NCBI RefSeq assembly: GCF_001262635.1
Contig: NZ_JXYH01000008.1
Coordinates: 1-64,000, forward strand
DNA: 64,000 nt
Reading direction: 5' to 3'
DNA from: Aestuariivita boseongensis
GTDB lineage: Bacteria; Pseudomonadota; Alphaproteobacteria; Rhodobacterales; Rhodobacteraceae
A program made the translations under genes and the position numbers. Every line of letters starts with the position of its first letter. Within the stretch, counting starts at the first letter, position 1. The notes under the pieces are model-generated. The model was given only the letters and a program-made list of their open reading frames with translations. It was not told the DNA's origin and searched no databases. Positions 8,677-17,942 of this stretch are shown one piece after another.

Positions 8677-9558
8677 ATGGCGACGGATATCAGGACAATC
8701 GGTGTGATCGGAGCAGGCCAGATGGGCAACGGGATCGCTCATGTGATGGCGCTGGCCGACTACGATGTGCTGCTTACCGATGTCAGCCAGGATGCGCTGG
8801 ACAACGCTATTGAACTGATCAAGGGCAATCTGGCTCGTCAGGCCAGCCGCGGCAAGATCAGCGACGAGGCGATGGAAAAGGCCCTGTCACGGATCAAGAC
8901 CACCCTGGCCCTGCCCGAATTGGGCCAGACCGATCTGGTGATCGAAGCGGCAACCGAACGCGAAAGCGTCAAACAGGCGATTTTCGAAGACCTGCTGCCG
9001 CATCTGAAGCCCGAAACGATCCTGACCTCGAACACCTCGTCTATCTCGATCACGCGTCTGGCCAGCCGCACCGACCGCCCGGAACGGTTCATGGGCTTTC
9101 ACTTCATGAACCCGGTTCCGGTGATGCAGCTGGTCGAGCTGATCCGCGGCATCGCCACCGATGAAGAAACTTTCGCCGCTTGCAAGGCCGTGGTCGACCG
9201 GCTGGGCAAAACCGCCGCCAGCGCCGAGGATTTCCCCGCCTTCATAGTCAACCGCATCCTGATGCCGATGATCAACGAAGCCGTCTATACCCTTTACGAA
9301 GGAGTGGGGTCGGTCCAATCCATCGACCAGTCGATGAAGCTGGGCGCCAATCACCCGATGGGGCCGCTGGAACTGGCCGATTTCATCGGGCTGGACACCT
9401 GCCTTGCTATCATGAACGTGCTGCATGACGGGCTGGCCGATACCAAATACCGCCCCTGTCCGCTTTTGACGAAATATGTCGAAGCCGGCTGGCTGGGCCG
9501 CAAGACCCAGCGCGGGTTTTATGACTATCGCGGAGAGGTTCCGGTGCCGACGCGCTGA
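8677..9558 (+). CDS. hbdA: 3-hydroxybutyryl-CoA dehydrogenase
   Basis: 293 residues. The N-terminal Rossmann fold shows IGVIGAGQMGNGIAHV with GAGQMG at 12-17. The catalytic region has GFHFMNPVPVMQLVELI, and the C-terminal helical domain begins near FPAFIVNRILMPMINEAV. It interconverts acetoacetyl-CoA and 3-hydroxybutyryl-CoA with NAD(P), in butyrate, PHB or acetyl-CoA assimilation. The start at ATG 8677 has GGGGG five to nine bases upstream; the longer reading frame to 8632 lacks such a site. It is convergent with the acyltransferase gene. The symbol is by function; paaH or fadB2 are also used for this family. Confidence 0.92.
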   Translation: MATDIRTIGVIGAGQMGNGIAHVMALADYDVLLTDVSQDALDNAIELIKGNLARQASRGKISDEAMEKALSRIKTTLALPELGQTDLVIEAATERESVKQAIFEDLLPHLKPETILTSNTSSISITRLASRTDRPERFMGFHFMNPVPVMQLVELIRGIATDEETFAACKAVVDRLGKTAASAEDFPAFIVNRILMPMINEAVYTLYEGVGSVQSIDQSMKLGANHPMGPLELADFIGLDTCLAIMNVLHDGLADTKYRPCPLLTKYVEAGWLGRKTQRGFYDYRGEVPVPTR

Positions 9559-9570
9559 TCGCGCGCCCTC

Positions 9571-10494
9571 TCAGACGTGGTCAGGGTTATCGGACAATGA
9601 CATCGTATGCGCGCGCAGCCAGGCCATGAAGCCGCGCGGATCGGTCTCAAGCCGGGCCATCTGTTCCTCGGTCAGCGGTTTTCCGACAATCGGGGCCTGC
9701 GGTTTGTGGCAGGACCGCACGATCTCATGCAGCAACAACCCCTGCCGCAGGATCGGAGAGATCCGGTTGGCGATCTGATAAGCTCGCGAATTCGACCCGG
9801 GGAAGAAAATCGGCACGACCCGCGCACCCGACCGGCGGATCATCTTTGCGGTGAAGACGTTCCACTCCCGTTCAATCGCCGGGCCGAACCATGTGTCCGA
9901 CGACATCACAACGCCGGACGGAAACAGCGCGACAACACCGCCTTCGCCCAGATGGGCCATGGCCGCGGATCGCATCTCGACCATCTTTTTCTGGGCCTCG
10001 GGGTCATGCGGAAAGGGCACCGGGATCATGAAAGACGTTGCCGCCTCATCCAGCCCTGTCAGGACCGAGCGGGTCAGAATACGGTAATCCAGCCGCACGC
10101 GCCCAATCAGATCGGCAAAGATCATCCCGTCGACCATCCCATGGGGGTGGTTCGCCACGACAACCACGGGGCCATCCTTGGGGATGTTTTCCAACTGCTC
10201 CGGCGGCGTCAGAAGGTCGATTCCCATCGTGTTCAGCGCACCGCGCCAGAAGTGCTGGCCGCGATAATTCGCGTTCTGCTTTTCGAACTTGTTGACCATG
10301 CGCAGGATGGTCAGTTTCCCCGTCATCCACTCGATCGCCTTGATCGCATTCGCAGTCCAGGCATCATCAAAGGAATTTGCATAGGTCAGCGACCTGCGGT
10401 CATAGACCTCAATGGTTTCACTGTCAGGTTTCGCCTGACCAGCAGCGGACCTCTGCGTGTCGCCGTTTTGCGCCGTGTCTACCACGTTTGTCAC
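9571..10494 (-). CDS. Lysophospholipid acyltransferase family protein (PlsC-like)
   Basis: 307 residues. The acyltransferase domain carries NHPHGMVDG (115-123), a His...Asp motif with five rather than four intervening residues, as in the 'putative hemolysin' subgroup, and FPSG around 190 for glycerophosphate binding. It should transfer acyl chains to a lysolipid or ornithine-type acceptor at the inner membrane; the acceptor is not determined. The start may be GTG 10494 or GTG 10485, the latter having GGGGTG six bases upstream. It lies 26 bases after the HPr gene and may be the last cistron of the chvI operon. Confidence 0.82.
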   Translation of the reverse strand: MTNVVDTAQNGDTQRSAAGQAKPDSETIEVYDRRSLTYANSFDDAWTANAIKAIEWMTGKLTILRMVNKFEKQNANYRGQHFWRGALNTMGIDLLTPPEQLENIPKDGPVVVVANHPHGMVDGMIFADLIGRVRLDYRILTRSVLTGLDEAATSFMIPVPFPHDPEAQKKMVEMRSAAMAHLGEGGVVALFPSGVVMSSDTWFGPAIEREWNVFTAKMIRRSGARVVPIFFPGSNSRAYQIANRISPILRQGLLLHEIVRSCHKPQAPIVGKPLTEEQMARLETDPRGFMAWLRAHTMSLSDNPDHV

Positions 10495-10520
10495 CCCGTG
10501 CGCGCCATCCCCATGCGCGT

Positions 10521-10790
10521 TCAGTAGCCTTCGCCAAACTTATCTGCCACCAAAGCCTCAAGCGCGTCAGCAAGTGCTTCAGCATCGGGCCCTGACGTCT
10601 CTACGTCAATACTTGTCCCTTTGGCGGCCGCCAGCATCAGCAATCCCATAATACTGTCGCCGGACGCAGACAAGCCATCCCGGGATACTTCGGCGCTGGC
10701 GTCAAACCCTTCCACAACCTCGACCAGCTTGGCCGATGCGCGGGCGTGAAGCCCCTTTTCATTGATGATATTCAGTGTCCGGCGCACCAT
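10521..10790 (-). CDS. ptsH: HPr phosphocarrier protein of the PTS
   Basis: 89 residues, the usual HPr length. GLHARAS (13-19) contains the phosphorylated His15, and DSIMGL contains Ser46, the residue targeted by HPr kinase. Both regulatory sites are therefore intact. Encoded with HprK, RapZ and an EIIA of the mannose type but without sugar permeases, it probably belongs to a regulatory PTS. Spacing to EIIA is 31 bases. Confidence 0.95.
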   Translation of the reverse strand: MVRRTLNIINEKGLHARASAKLVEVVEGFDASAEVSRDGLSASGDSIMGLLMLAAAKGTSIDVETSGPDAEALADALEALVADKFGEGY

Positions 10791-10821
10791 GATGGTTGTG
10801 TCTTTCTGTCCCCTGCGCCGC

Positions 10822-11214
10822 TCAATGGGCGCTTATGTTCTGGCTGTCGATGTATTTCTTACCAGCCTCCAGCGCGGCGCGTACAGCGTCGCCCAAAGGC
10901 TTTTGGCGGCTTTTGGCCAGTTTGATCAGCATCGGCAGATTGGCCCCATACATGATCCGTCGGTTTTCCGGCCGGCAGGCCAGCATCGACAGGTTGGATG
11001 GCGAACCGCCAAAAATGTCCGTGACAACAACCACGCCATCGCCGGTATCCACCGCGTTCGCAGCCTCGCAGATCTCGATCTCCTTGGCGCCGCGGTCATG
11101 GTCGGCCTCGATGGAAATCGCCTTGATGCCGGGCTGCTTGCCGACCACATGTTCGACCGCTGCCAGATACTCTCTGGCCAGCCCCCCATGTGCGACAATC
11201 ACAATCCCGATCAA
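10822..11214 (-). CDS. PTS EIIA component, mannose/fructose (ManX) type
   Basis: 130 residues when started at TTG 11214, which overlaps the rapZ stop by four bases (TTGA). The protein then begins [11 protein letters not shown] with His9 as the phosphorylation site, as in EIIA-Man, and carries the FGGSPSN motif of the family. It accepts phosphate from HPr. No EIIB, EIIC or EIID is encoded nearby, so transport is unlikely; in other alphaproteobacteria this EIIA takes part in signalling linked to HprK and ChvG/ChvI. Longer readings extend into rapZ and are not credible. Confidence 0.92.
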   Translation of the reverse strand: MIGIVIVAHGGLAREYLAAVEHVVGKQPGIKAISIEADHDRGAKEIEICEAANAVDTGDGVVVVTDIFGGSPSNLSMLACRPENRRIMYGANLPMLIKLAKSRQKPLGDAVRAALEAGKKYIDSQNISAH

Positions 11215-12134
11215 TCCGGTCTCTTTCCCATTTCCGCGCCGGTGTTCCGACGCTCCAGTTCCCGGTGCCGTATAGACACCTGACGACCCGCCTTTGCAAG
11301 CTCGGCCCCCAAAGCCTCGGCCAGCGTCACCGATCTGTGTTGCCCGCCCGTGCAGCCAAAGGCAACAGACAGATGCGACTTGCCCTCCTCCAGATAGGCC
11401 GGCAAGAGAAGGTTCATCAAACCGGACACCTGATCGAAGAAAGCAGCAAAGCGCGGGTCGCCGGCCACATGCGCCTGCACGGCAGCATCCCGGCCATCTA
11501 GTGCACGCAGCTCGGGGTTCCAATAGGGATTTGCCAGAAACCTGCAGTCAAAGACCATGTCGATGCCCCGCGGCAACCCCCGCTTGTAGGAAAACGACTG
11601 GACCGAGATCGCAAGCTCACGTTTCCCATCCACGCCATACCACTGCTCGATCTCTTCGCGCAGCTGGTGCACGTTCATCTCGGACGTGTCGATCAGCGTG
11701 TCAGAGCGGGCGCGGATCGGTTGCAGCAGTTCCAGCTCCTTATCGACACCGATCGCGGGGCTTTCGGCGGGTGCCAGCGGGTGCCGCCTGCGGGTTTCGG
11801 AAAAGCGGCGGATCAGAACCTCGGCATTGCAGTCCAGATACAGCACCGACAGGTCATTGCCGCGTTCAGCGCTTAACCGGTCGATCACTTCGATCAACCC
11901 GGCAACCGAAAAATCGCGGTTGCGTACGTCGATCCCCAAGGCCATGGCGCGATCATCGGCATGTTTGCTGTCCAGAAGGCTGGGCAACAGCCGCATCGGG
12001 ATATTGTCGATGCTTTCAAACCCCAGGTCTTCCAGCACTGCGATGGCGGTGGAGCGCCCGGCGCCGGAGGGCCCGGTGACAAGAACCAGCCGTGCAGCGG
12101 ACGGGCGGGAAGGTGGGTTCAACTTGGGGTCCAT
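11211..12134 (-). CDS. rapZ: RNase adapter protein RapZ
   Basis: 307 residues of the YvcJ/RapZ P-loop family. The Walker A motif [10 protein letters not shown] is at 21-30, and the C-terminal domain has the hallmark [10 protein letters not shown] near 265. In E. coli RapZ binds GlcN6P and guides RNase E to a small RNA; the alphaproteobacterial role is less known. Its first 16 bases overlap hprK and its stop overlaps the EIIA start, so the four genes are tightly coupled. Confidence 0.93.
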   Translation of the reverse strand: MDPKLNPPSRPSAARLVLVTGPSGAGRSTAIAVLEDLGFESIDNIPMRLLPSLLDSKHADDRAMALGIDVRNRDFSVAGLIEVIDRLSAERGNDLSVLYLDCNAEVLIRRFSETRRRHPLAPAESPAIGVDKELELLQPIRARSDTLIDTSEMNVHQLREEIEQWYGVDGKRELAISVQSFSYKRGLPRGIDMVFDCRFLANPYWNPELRALDGRDAAVQAHVAGDPRFAAFFDQVSGLMNLLLPAYLEEGKSHLSVAFGCTGGQHRSVTLAEALGAELAKAGRQVSIRHRELERRNTGAEMGKRPD

Positions 12135-12568
12135 GGGCCTGACGACAGATATTGCATGAGTGCTGCCGCGAAATGTGGCGCGGCAGAGCCGTGAAGCAAA
12201 GGCAATTCCTGCCCCAAAAGGTCGCAGCTTCGCGCTTGGGGCAGACGTTCGGTCTCTTGGTGGTCCAAATCGACGATCAATACGATGGGGCTGGGCGGGG
12301 CGATCCTGGCTTGCAGGATGCCGACAAAGCGCGCCTCGATCGCACCCAGGATCGCCTGCGGGGCATAAGCAATAACCGCGCCGGTCCGCCTGATCAGACA
12401 GGTCCGGTCATCGGCGACCAGCTCTGCACGGCGGTGGATCATCTCAAGCGCAAGCGCGGATTTGCCCCGACCTGCGGCACCACGGATCAGCACCGCGCGA
12501 CCCTCAAGGGCGACACAGCTGGCATGGATGATCAGATCGGGTTCAGGCCGGATATGCGCCGCGCTCAT
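12119..12568 (-). CDS. hprK: Short HPr kinase/phosphorylase
   Basis: 149 residues, only the C-terminal catalytic domain of HprK as is usual in alphaproteobacteria; Firmicute HprK is about 310. The P-loop GAAGRGKS is at 30-37. It would phosphorylate HPr on Ser46, which is present in the neighbouring HPr. The DD pair after ELVADDR near 50 fits the Mg-binding site. It starts six bases after chvG ends and overlaps rapZ, placing HPr kinase control downstream of the sensor kinase gene. Confidence 0.9.
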   Translation of the reverse strand: MSAAHIRPEPDLIIHASCVALEGRAVLIRGAAGRGKSALALEMIHRRAELVADDRTCLIRRTGAVIAYAPQAILGAIEARFVGILQARIAPPSPIVLIVDLDHQETERLPQARSCDLLGQELPLLHGSAAPHFAAALMQYLSSGPWTPS

Positions 12569-12574
12569 GGCGCG

Positions 12575-14314
12575 TCAGACCGGAAGGCCCACAACAAACC
12601 GCGCGCCCAAAGGCTCTGATGTGATGTCGGCGTCGGTCGGGCGAATGTTCTCGGCCCAGATCACACCGCCATGGGCTTCGACAATCTGTTTGGAGATCGC
12701 CAGGCCCAGTCCGGAGTTGTTCCCGAAATGCTCTTCCGGGCGCTGCGAATAAAACCGCTTGAAAATTTTCGTCAGCGCCTGGTCGGGGATGCCGGGGCCG
12801 GTGTCTTCCACCACCACCAGAACCCGGTTCTCGCGTTTGCGCGCCCAGACCCGGATCGCATCGCCATCCTCGCAGAAGGAAATCGCATTGGTGATCAGGT
12901 TCACGAAAACCTGCGCCAGACGTGCCTCCAGCCCGTTCACCATGATCGGATTGGCAGGCAGATCGGTAATGTATTCGATCCCTTTCGAGCGGGCGTCTTC
13001 GCCCAGATACTGGTTGAGATTGTCCAGCATCTGGAGGAGGTCGAACTCTTCTTCCTCCTCCTTCACCAGCTCGCTATCAAGCCGGGAGGCGTTGGAGATA
13101 TCGCTGACCAGACGGTCCAGCCGGCGCACATCATGCTCGATCACATCCAGCAGTTTTTCCCGCTGATCGTCGCGTTTGACCATGCGCAACGTACCCACGG
13201 CGCTGCGCAGGCTGGCCAGCGGGTTCTTGATTTCATGGGCAACATCCGCCGCGAATTGCTCGTTCCCCTCGATCCGGTTGTAAAGCGCCGACACCATGCC
13301 GCGCAGCGCGCCGGACAGGCGGCCGATCTCATCGGGGCGCGCGGTCAGGTCGGGAATGCGGATGCGGCTGTGGCGCATCTTGCGCGCGTCGCGGTCGCGG
13401 CCCAGTTCGGCAGCTTCGGCCAGATCCGACAGCGGGTTGGCGATGGTAGAGGCCAGAACAAGGCTCAGCCCGATCGACACCAGCGTGGCGATGATGAACA
13501 TTTGCAGCATCCGCTCCCGCTCGGCGCGGACGATGGCCTCGATCTCACCGGCAGGGCTCACCACGGCGACAATGCCGATGGGCGTTGAACTTTGCAGGAT
13601 CGGACTGGTCGCGGCGAAAACCGCGCCCTCGGCACTGTCAAGATTGGTCCGGATCTGCAATCCGCCAGTCACCGTCGGTTCAACCAGTGTGGCCAACTGT
13701 TCTGTCAGCGGCGCCGGCTCAACCGGATCCGTTGGTACGATCGAGCCAAACATGGTCCAAAGCGCCGTCAGCCCATCGATAATGAAGGTCGGCCCCGTGT
13801 CGGTGTCAAACAGGCCGTCAATTCCCGCGCCCATGCCACCGCCCTTGACGCCGGCGATCGGATTGCCCGACGCATCGAACACAAACGCCTGCAACCCGCG
13901 CTGCAAGGTAAGTCCTTCCAGGGTGGCCTGCACGTCAATACCGTCGCCTGATGCCAGGTTGACTGGCGCACCCGCAGGCAGTGCAACCTCCAGCACGTCC
14001 GAGATCAGCGCCGCATCACTCAGTAAGGTTGCGCTGCGCTGTTCCACGAAACTGTCACGCGCCGCGCTCAGATACAGGATACCTGCCGCCAGCACGTTCA
14101 GCGCAATCAGGTTGAACATGATGATGCGCCGCGTGAGGGGCGAGCTTTTCAAAGACAAATAACCGCGCCGGGCGCGGTTATTCTGCATCTCACGCTCAAC
14201 GGTGCTGTCCGGCGCGACCCAGTCGTCGCCTAGAACAACGTCACCGCTGCGATCCATCCGAGGGGGGCTTGTGTCGCGCACAAACGTCCTTTCCGATTTG
14301 CCCGTTCTGGGCAC
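12575..14314 (-). CDS. chvG: Sensor histidine kinase ChvG/ExoS type
   Basis: 579 residues. Transmembrane helix 1 is at about 66-84, a periplasmic domain of about 185 residues follows, then helix 2 at about 270-292 and HAMP. The HisKA motif FAADVAHEIKNPL has His360, the N-box VNLITNAI lies at 471-478, and the G boxes are VEDTGPGIP (502-510) and NSGLGLAI (533-540). It responds to envelope or acid stress in relatives and phosphorylates ChvI. The GTG start overlaps the chvI stop by one base. A 40-residue hydrophilic N-terminal extension precedes helix 1. Confidence 0.94.
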   Translation of the reverse strand: MPRTGKSERTFVRDTSPPRMDRSGDVVLGDDWVAPDSTVEREMQNNRARRGYLSLKSSPLTRRIIMFNLIALNVLAAGILYLSAARDSFVEQRSATLLSDAALISDVLEVALPAGAPVNLASGDGIDVQATLEGLTLQRGLQAFVFDASGNPIAGVKGGGMGAGIDGLFDTDTGPTFIIDGLTALWTMFGSIVPTDPVEPAPLTEQLATLVEPTVTGGLQIRTNLDSAEGAVFAATSPILQSSTPIGIVAVVSPAGEIEAIVRAERERMLQMFIIATLVSIGLSLVLASTIANPLSDLAEAAELGRDRDARKMRHSRIRIPDLTARPDEIGRLSGALRGMVSALYNRIEGNEQFAADVAHEIKNPLASLRSAVGTLRMVKRDDQREKLLDVIEHDVRRLDRLVSDISNASRLDSELVKEEEEEFDLLQMLDNLNQYLGEDARSKGIEYITDLPANPIMVNGLEARLAQVFVNLITNAISFCEDGDAIRVWARKRENRVLVVVEDTGPGIPDQALTKIFKRFYSQRPEEHFGNNSGLGLAISKQIVEAHGGVIWAENIRPTDADITSEPLGARFVVGLPV

Positions 14315-15015
14315 TATTCCTCGTTGTACCGGTAGCCAATCCCGTAGAGGGTCTCAATGGCCGAAAATTCATCGTCGACGCTGCGCATTTTCTTGCGCAA
14401 CCGCTTGATATGGCTGTCGATGGTCCGATCATCCACATAGACCTGATCGTCATAGGCCACGTCCATCAGCTGGTCGCGGCTTTTGACAAAACCCGGGCGT
14501 TGCGCAAGGGCTTGCAGCAGCAGGAATTCCGTCACCGTCAACGAAACATCCCGGTCTTTCCACGTCACCGCATGACGCAGCGGGTCCATGCGCAGATGCC
14601 CACGTTCCATCACCTTGGTTTCGGGGGTGTCGCCCACGATATCGCCATCGACAGCTTCCTGACGGCGCAACAGCGCGCGGATCCGTTCGACCAGCAGACG
14701 TTGCGAGAAGGGCTTCTTGACATAATCGTCCGCGCCCATGCGCAGGCCCAGAACCTCGTCAATCTCGTCATCTTTCGAAGTCAGGAAAATGACCGGCATG
14801 GTGGTCTTCTGTCGCAAACGCTGCAGCAGATCCATACCGTCCATGCGCGGCATCTTGATGTCCAGGACAGCCATGTCCGGGAGCTTCTTGTTAAACGCAT
14901 CGAGAGCGGCCTGCCCGTCGTTATACGTCTCAACCTCGAAGCCTTCGGCTTCGAGAGTCATCGACACCGACGTCAGGATATTCCTGTCGTCGTCCACCAA
15001 TGCAATTCTAGACAT
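14314..15015 (-). CDS. chvI: Response regulator ChvI, OmpR family
   Basis: 233 residues starting at ATG 15015 ([10 protein letters not shown]), the standard length for ChvI. The receiver domain has acidic Asp8-10, phosphoacceptor Asp52 in [11 protein letters not shown], and KKPFS near 102. The C-terminal winged-helix DNA-binding domain covers about 135-230. AAGGG lies about 12 bases before the ATG; an in-frame extension to 15087 is not needed. It is divergently placed from pckA, which is a known ChvI-linked gene arrangement in alphaproteobacteria. Confidence 0.95.
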   Translation of the reverse strand: MSRIALVDDDRNILTSVSMTLEAEGFEVETYNDGQAALDAFNKKLPDMAVLDIKMPRMDGMDLLQRLRQKTTMPVIFLTSKDDEIDEVLGLRMGADDYVKKPFSQRLLVERIRALLRRQEAVDGDIVGDTPETKVMERGHLRMDPLRHAVTWKDRDVSLTVTEFLLLQALAQRPGFVKSRDQLMDVAYDDQVYVDDRTIDSHIKRLRKKMRSVDDEFSAIETLYGIGYRYNEE

Positions 15016-15185
15016 TCCATGTGCCCTTATACTGCTCTTTGACCTGCTTTTTTCATTATTCATCGCCTTTTTGAGTGACCGAATCAATCCTTAACTGCGA
15101 ATCGGGTGTCGATAGGTGGTGATTGGGCCACAAATTTCTTTCCAGTTTGTGAAATCTGCCTTGCCGCCGCGCGGTGTCGGTGGAT

Positions 15186-15226
15186 GGTTGCGCTAACCGC
15201 GATTTGGTGGCGCTAACTGCGCCAAA
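15186..15226 (+). promoter_or_regulatory. Repeated GCGCTAAC operator-like sites between chvI and pckA
   Basis: GCGCTAACCGCG (15190-15201) and GCGCTAACTGCG (15210-15221) are direct repeats exactly 20 bases apart, two helical turns. The first lies in the near-palindrome GGTTGCGCTAACC and the second in TGGCGC-TAACT-GCGCCA. The pattern suits a LacI-type regulator. The full chvI-pckA gap (15016-15366, 351 bases) contains no credible gene. Apart from these sites and the pckA ribosome site AGGAG near 15350, I see nothing specific in it. Confidence 0.5.
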
Positions 15227-15366
15227 CCGTCCTGTTCATGCCCCAAAACGTCATGCTAAGAGCGGCTCGCACACTGACGCTGATCACACCCTGTTGGTCA
15301 GTTCGACTATCACGCGTTGAGACAAGGCCGCCGCGCGGCTCGTTCAACCACAGGAGACACACGCAT

Positions 15367-16965
15367 ATGACATTCGGACGGGTAAACCCGCAATTCCAGC
15401 TTGAAGACCAGGGCATCACCGGGCTGGGCAATGTCTATTACAACCTGATGGAGCCCGCGCTGGTCGAAACCGCTCTGAAACGCGGCGAAGGCACATTGGG
15501 CAAAGGCGGCGCGTTCCTCGTGACGACCGGCAAATTCACCGGACGGTCCCCCAAGGACAAGCACGTGGTCAAGACCGACAGTGTTGCCGACAGCATCTGG
15601 TGGGAAAACAACGCCGAAATGAGCCCCGCAGGGTTCGATGCTCTCTATGCCGATATGCTGGAGCATATGAAAGGCGGCGATTACTTCGTGCAGGATCTGG
15701 TAGGCGGTGCGGACCCGGCCCATTCGATCAACGTGCGCATGGTTACCGAACTGGCCTGGCACGGCCTGTTCATCCGTCACCTGCTGCGCCGCCCGGACCG
15801 GTCTGAGCTTGATGACTTCATCGCAGATTTCACCGTGATCAACTGCCCCAGCTTCCAGGCGGATCCGGCCAAGCATGACTGCCGTTCCGAAACCGTGATC
15901 GCGATGAACTTCGACAAGAAGATGATCCTGATCGGCGGCACCGAGTATGCGGGCGAGAACAAGAAGTCAGTCTTCACCCTGCTGAACTACCTGCTGCCCG
16001 AGAAAGGCATCATGCCGATGCACTGCTCGGCCAACCACGCGCCGGGCAACCCTGTGGACACCGCCGTCTTCTTCGGCCTGTCGGGCACCGGCAAGACCAC
16101 CCTGTCGGCCGATCCCGAACGCGTTCTGATCGGCGACGACGAACATGGCTGGTCCGACCGCGGCACCTTCAACTTCGAAGGCGGCTGCTATGCCAAGACG
16201 ATCTCCCTCTCGCCCGAGGCCGAACCCGAGATCTATGCCACAACCACGAAATTCGGCACCATCATCGAAAACATGGTCTTCGACGAAGAAACATTCGAGC
16301 TGGATTTCGAAGATGACAGCCTGACAGCGAATATGCGCTGCGCCTATCCGCTGGAATACATCTCGAACGCGTCTTCGACGGCTCTGGGCGGGCACCCCAA
16401 GAACATCATCATGCTGACCTGCGATGCGTTTGGCGTGCTGCCCCCGATCGCGCGTCTGACGCCGGCGCAGGCGATGTATCACTTCCTGTCAGGCTTCACA
16501 GCGAAAGTCGCGGGGACAGAGCGTGGCGTGACCGAACCTCAGCCTACGTTCTCGACCTGCTTTGGTGCGCCTTTCATGCCGCGCCGTCCTGAGGTTTATG
16601 GCAACCTGCTGCGCGAAAAGATCGCCCAGCACGGCGCGACCTGCTGGCTGGTGAACACCGGCTGGACCGGCGGCGCTTATGGCGTGGGCAACCGGATGCC
16701 GATCAAGGCCACTCGGGCCCTGCTGACCGCGGCACTGGACGGCACACTGGCCGATGCCACCTTCCGCAAGGATCCGAATTTCGGCTTCGATGTTCCCGAA
16801 GACGTGCCCGGCGTGCCCGAGCTGCTTCTGGATCCGCGCCGCACCTGGGACGACAAGGCAGCCTATGATGCGCAGGCCGCGAAACTGGTGCAGATGTTCG
16901 CCGACAATTTCGAACAATACGTGCCTTACATCGACGACGACGTGAAAGCCGCCGCGATCGGCTGA
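15367..16965 (+). CDS. pckA: Phosphoenolpyruvate carboxykinase (ATP)
   Basis: 532 residues, the usual size of the ATP-dependent enzyme. The P-loop GLSGTGKT (237-244) is followed by the kinase-2-like GDDEHGW, and the substrate region [13 protein letters not shown] is near 56-68. It converts oxaloacetate plus ATP to PEP for gluconeogenesis. ATG 15367 has AGGAG about 12 bases upstream; the open frame to 15238 is leader. It is divergent from chvI and ends in a strong terminator shared with the convergent permease gene. Confidence 0.96.
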   Translation: MTFGRVNPQFQLEDQGITGLGNVYYNLMEPALVETALKRGEGTLGKGGAFLVTTGKFTGRSPKDKHVVKTDSVADSIWWENNAEMSPAGFDALYADMLEHMKGGDYFVQDLVGGADPAHSINVRMVTELAWHGLFIRHLLRRPDRSELDDFIADFTVINCPSFQADPAKHDCRSETVIAMNFDKKMILIGGTEYAGENKKSVFTLLNYLLPEKGIMPMHCSANHAPGNPVDTAVFFGLSGTGKTTLSADPERVLIGDDEHGWSDRGTFNFEGGCYAKTISLSPEAEPEIYATTTKFGTIIENMVFDEETFELDFEDDSLTANMRCAYPLEYISNASSTALGGHPKNIIMLTCDAFGVLPPIARLTPAQAMYHFLSGFTAKVAGTERGVTEPQPTFSTCFGAPFMPRRPEVYGNLLREKIAQHGATCWLVNTGWTGGAYGVGNRMPIKATRALLTAALDGTLADATFRKDPNFGFDVPEDVPGVPELLLDPRRTWDDKAAYDAQAAKLVQMFADNFEQYVPYIDDDVKAAAIG

Positions 16966-16986
16966 TCCGGCCATTCATACGATCTG

Positions 16987-17023
16987 TAAAAGCCCCGCAG
17001 CCCCACAAGGCGCGGGGCTTTTC
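16987..17023. terminator. Bidirectional terminator between pckA and the TSUP gene
   Basis: AAAAGCCCCGC pairs with GCGGGGCTTTT around a 13-base loop, with A and T runs on both sides, so it can stop transcription from both convergent genes. Confidence 0.85.
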
Positions 17024-17027
17024 ATGT

Positions 17028-17795
17028 TCAGAATCCCAAGCCCCGGCGCACCAGGTTCAGCCCGGCAATCAGTAGAACCATAAGTGTCGCGCGCCGGAAG
17101 GCCGCCTGATCAATGCGGTCCTGCACCATCCGCCCCAGCCACATGCCCACAACCGCTGGCACCACCAGAACCAGAGAGAACGGCGCGACTTCTGCCGTCA
17201 TCACGCCCGATCCGATATGGCTGAACAATAGCGCCACCGCGCCCAGCCCATAAATGACACCCTGCACGCGCATCTGTTCAGCCTTGGGCGTATTCAGCGC
17301 GGTCAGGTAAGCCACCGTCGGCGGCCCCCAGACACCTGACACACCGCCAATCGCGCCGGCTATCGTTCCAATGCTGATGTCCGCCCTGCGGCTTTGCCCC
17401 CGCAGCCGCAATTGCCAACCGCGCAGCTGCAGCACGGCGAACACGGTCACGGGTATCCCGATCAGCAGATACAGCGACGGCCCCGACAGCAATCGAAACA
17501 GCTGCGCACTGGCGATCAGGAACAGCCCGCCGATTCCCATGAACCACCGAAACCGGTAAATCGACGCCAGCGCAGCCCGCCCGCCATTGCGTAGCGCCTG
17601 CAAGCCATTCGTGACCACAGTCGGCAAAATCAGCCCCACAAGCGCCAATTCCGGCGGTAAAAACGTGCCCAGCCCGGAAACCAGGATCATAGGCATCGCG
17701 AACCCGACGATACCTTTGACCAGCCCAGCGATCACGGCGATACTGAAGGCAAAGGCAAGCTGATCAGGGCTAAGGTAGGGGAAAAGAGAGGTCAT
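17028..17795 (-). CDS. TSUP family permease (TauE/SafE sulfite exporter type)
   Basis: 255 residues with about seven to eight hydrophobic helices. The first helix motif GLVKGIVGFAMP and the mid-protein GAIGGVSGVWGPP are typical of the TauE/SafE family, whose members export sulfite, sulfoacetate or other small organic anions. The substrate here is unknown. ATG 17795 has AGAGGGG five bases upstream, preferred over GTG 17810. It is convergent with pckA. Confidence 0.85.
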   Translation of the reverse strand: MTSLFPYLSPDQLAFAFSIAVIAGLVKGIVGFAMPMILVSGLGTFLPPELALVGLILPTVVTNGLQALRNGGRAALASIYRFRWFMGIGGLFLIASAQLFRLLSGPSLYLLIGIPVTVFAVLQLRGWQLRLRGQSRRADISIGTIAGAIGGVSGVWGPPTVAYLTALNTPKAEQMRVQGVIYGLGAVALLFSHIGSGVMTAEVAPFSLVLVVPAVVGMWLGRMVQDRIDQAAFRRATLMVLLIAGLNLVRRGLGF

Positions 17796-17814
17796 GGCCC
17801 CTCTTACCACCTTG

Positions 17815-17900
17815 GGTTAGCGCTGCACCTGAAAATTTCAACGCGCAATTTTAGAACAAAGTGGCGCAGCGAAAGGTATTTTTGTTGCGCTGCACCTGCG
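17815..17900 (+). promoter_or_regulatory. Direct repeats in the mcd promoter region
   Basis: GCGCTGCACCTG occurs twice, at 17820-17831 and 17887-17898. The first copy is part of GGTTAGCGCTGCACC, close to the sites before pckA. An inverted pair GCAGCG...CGCTGC also spans the second copy. This is the only non-coding DNA before mcd, so regulator binding is plausible. Confidence 0.45.
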
Positions 17901-17942
17901 AAATGATTAGGACCAAGCGGACTGGAAAAAAGGATGAATCAG

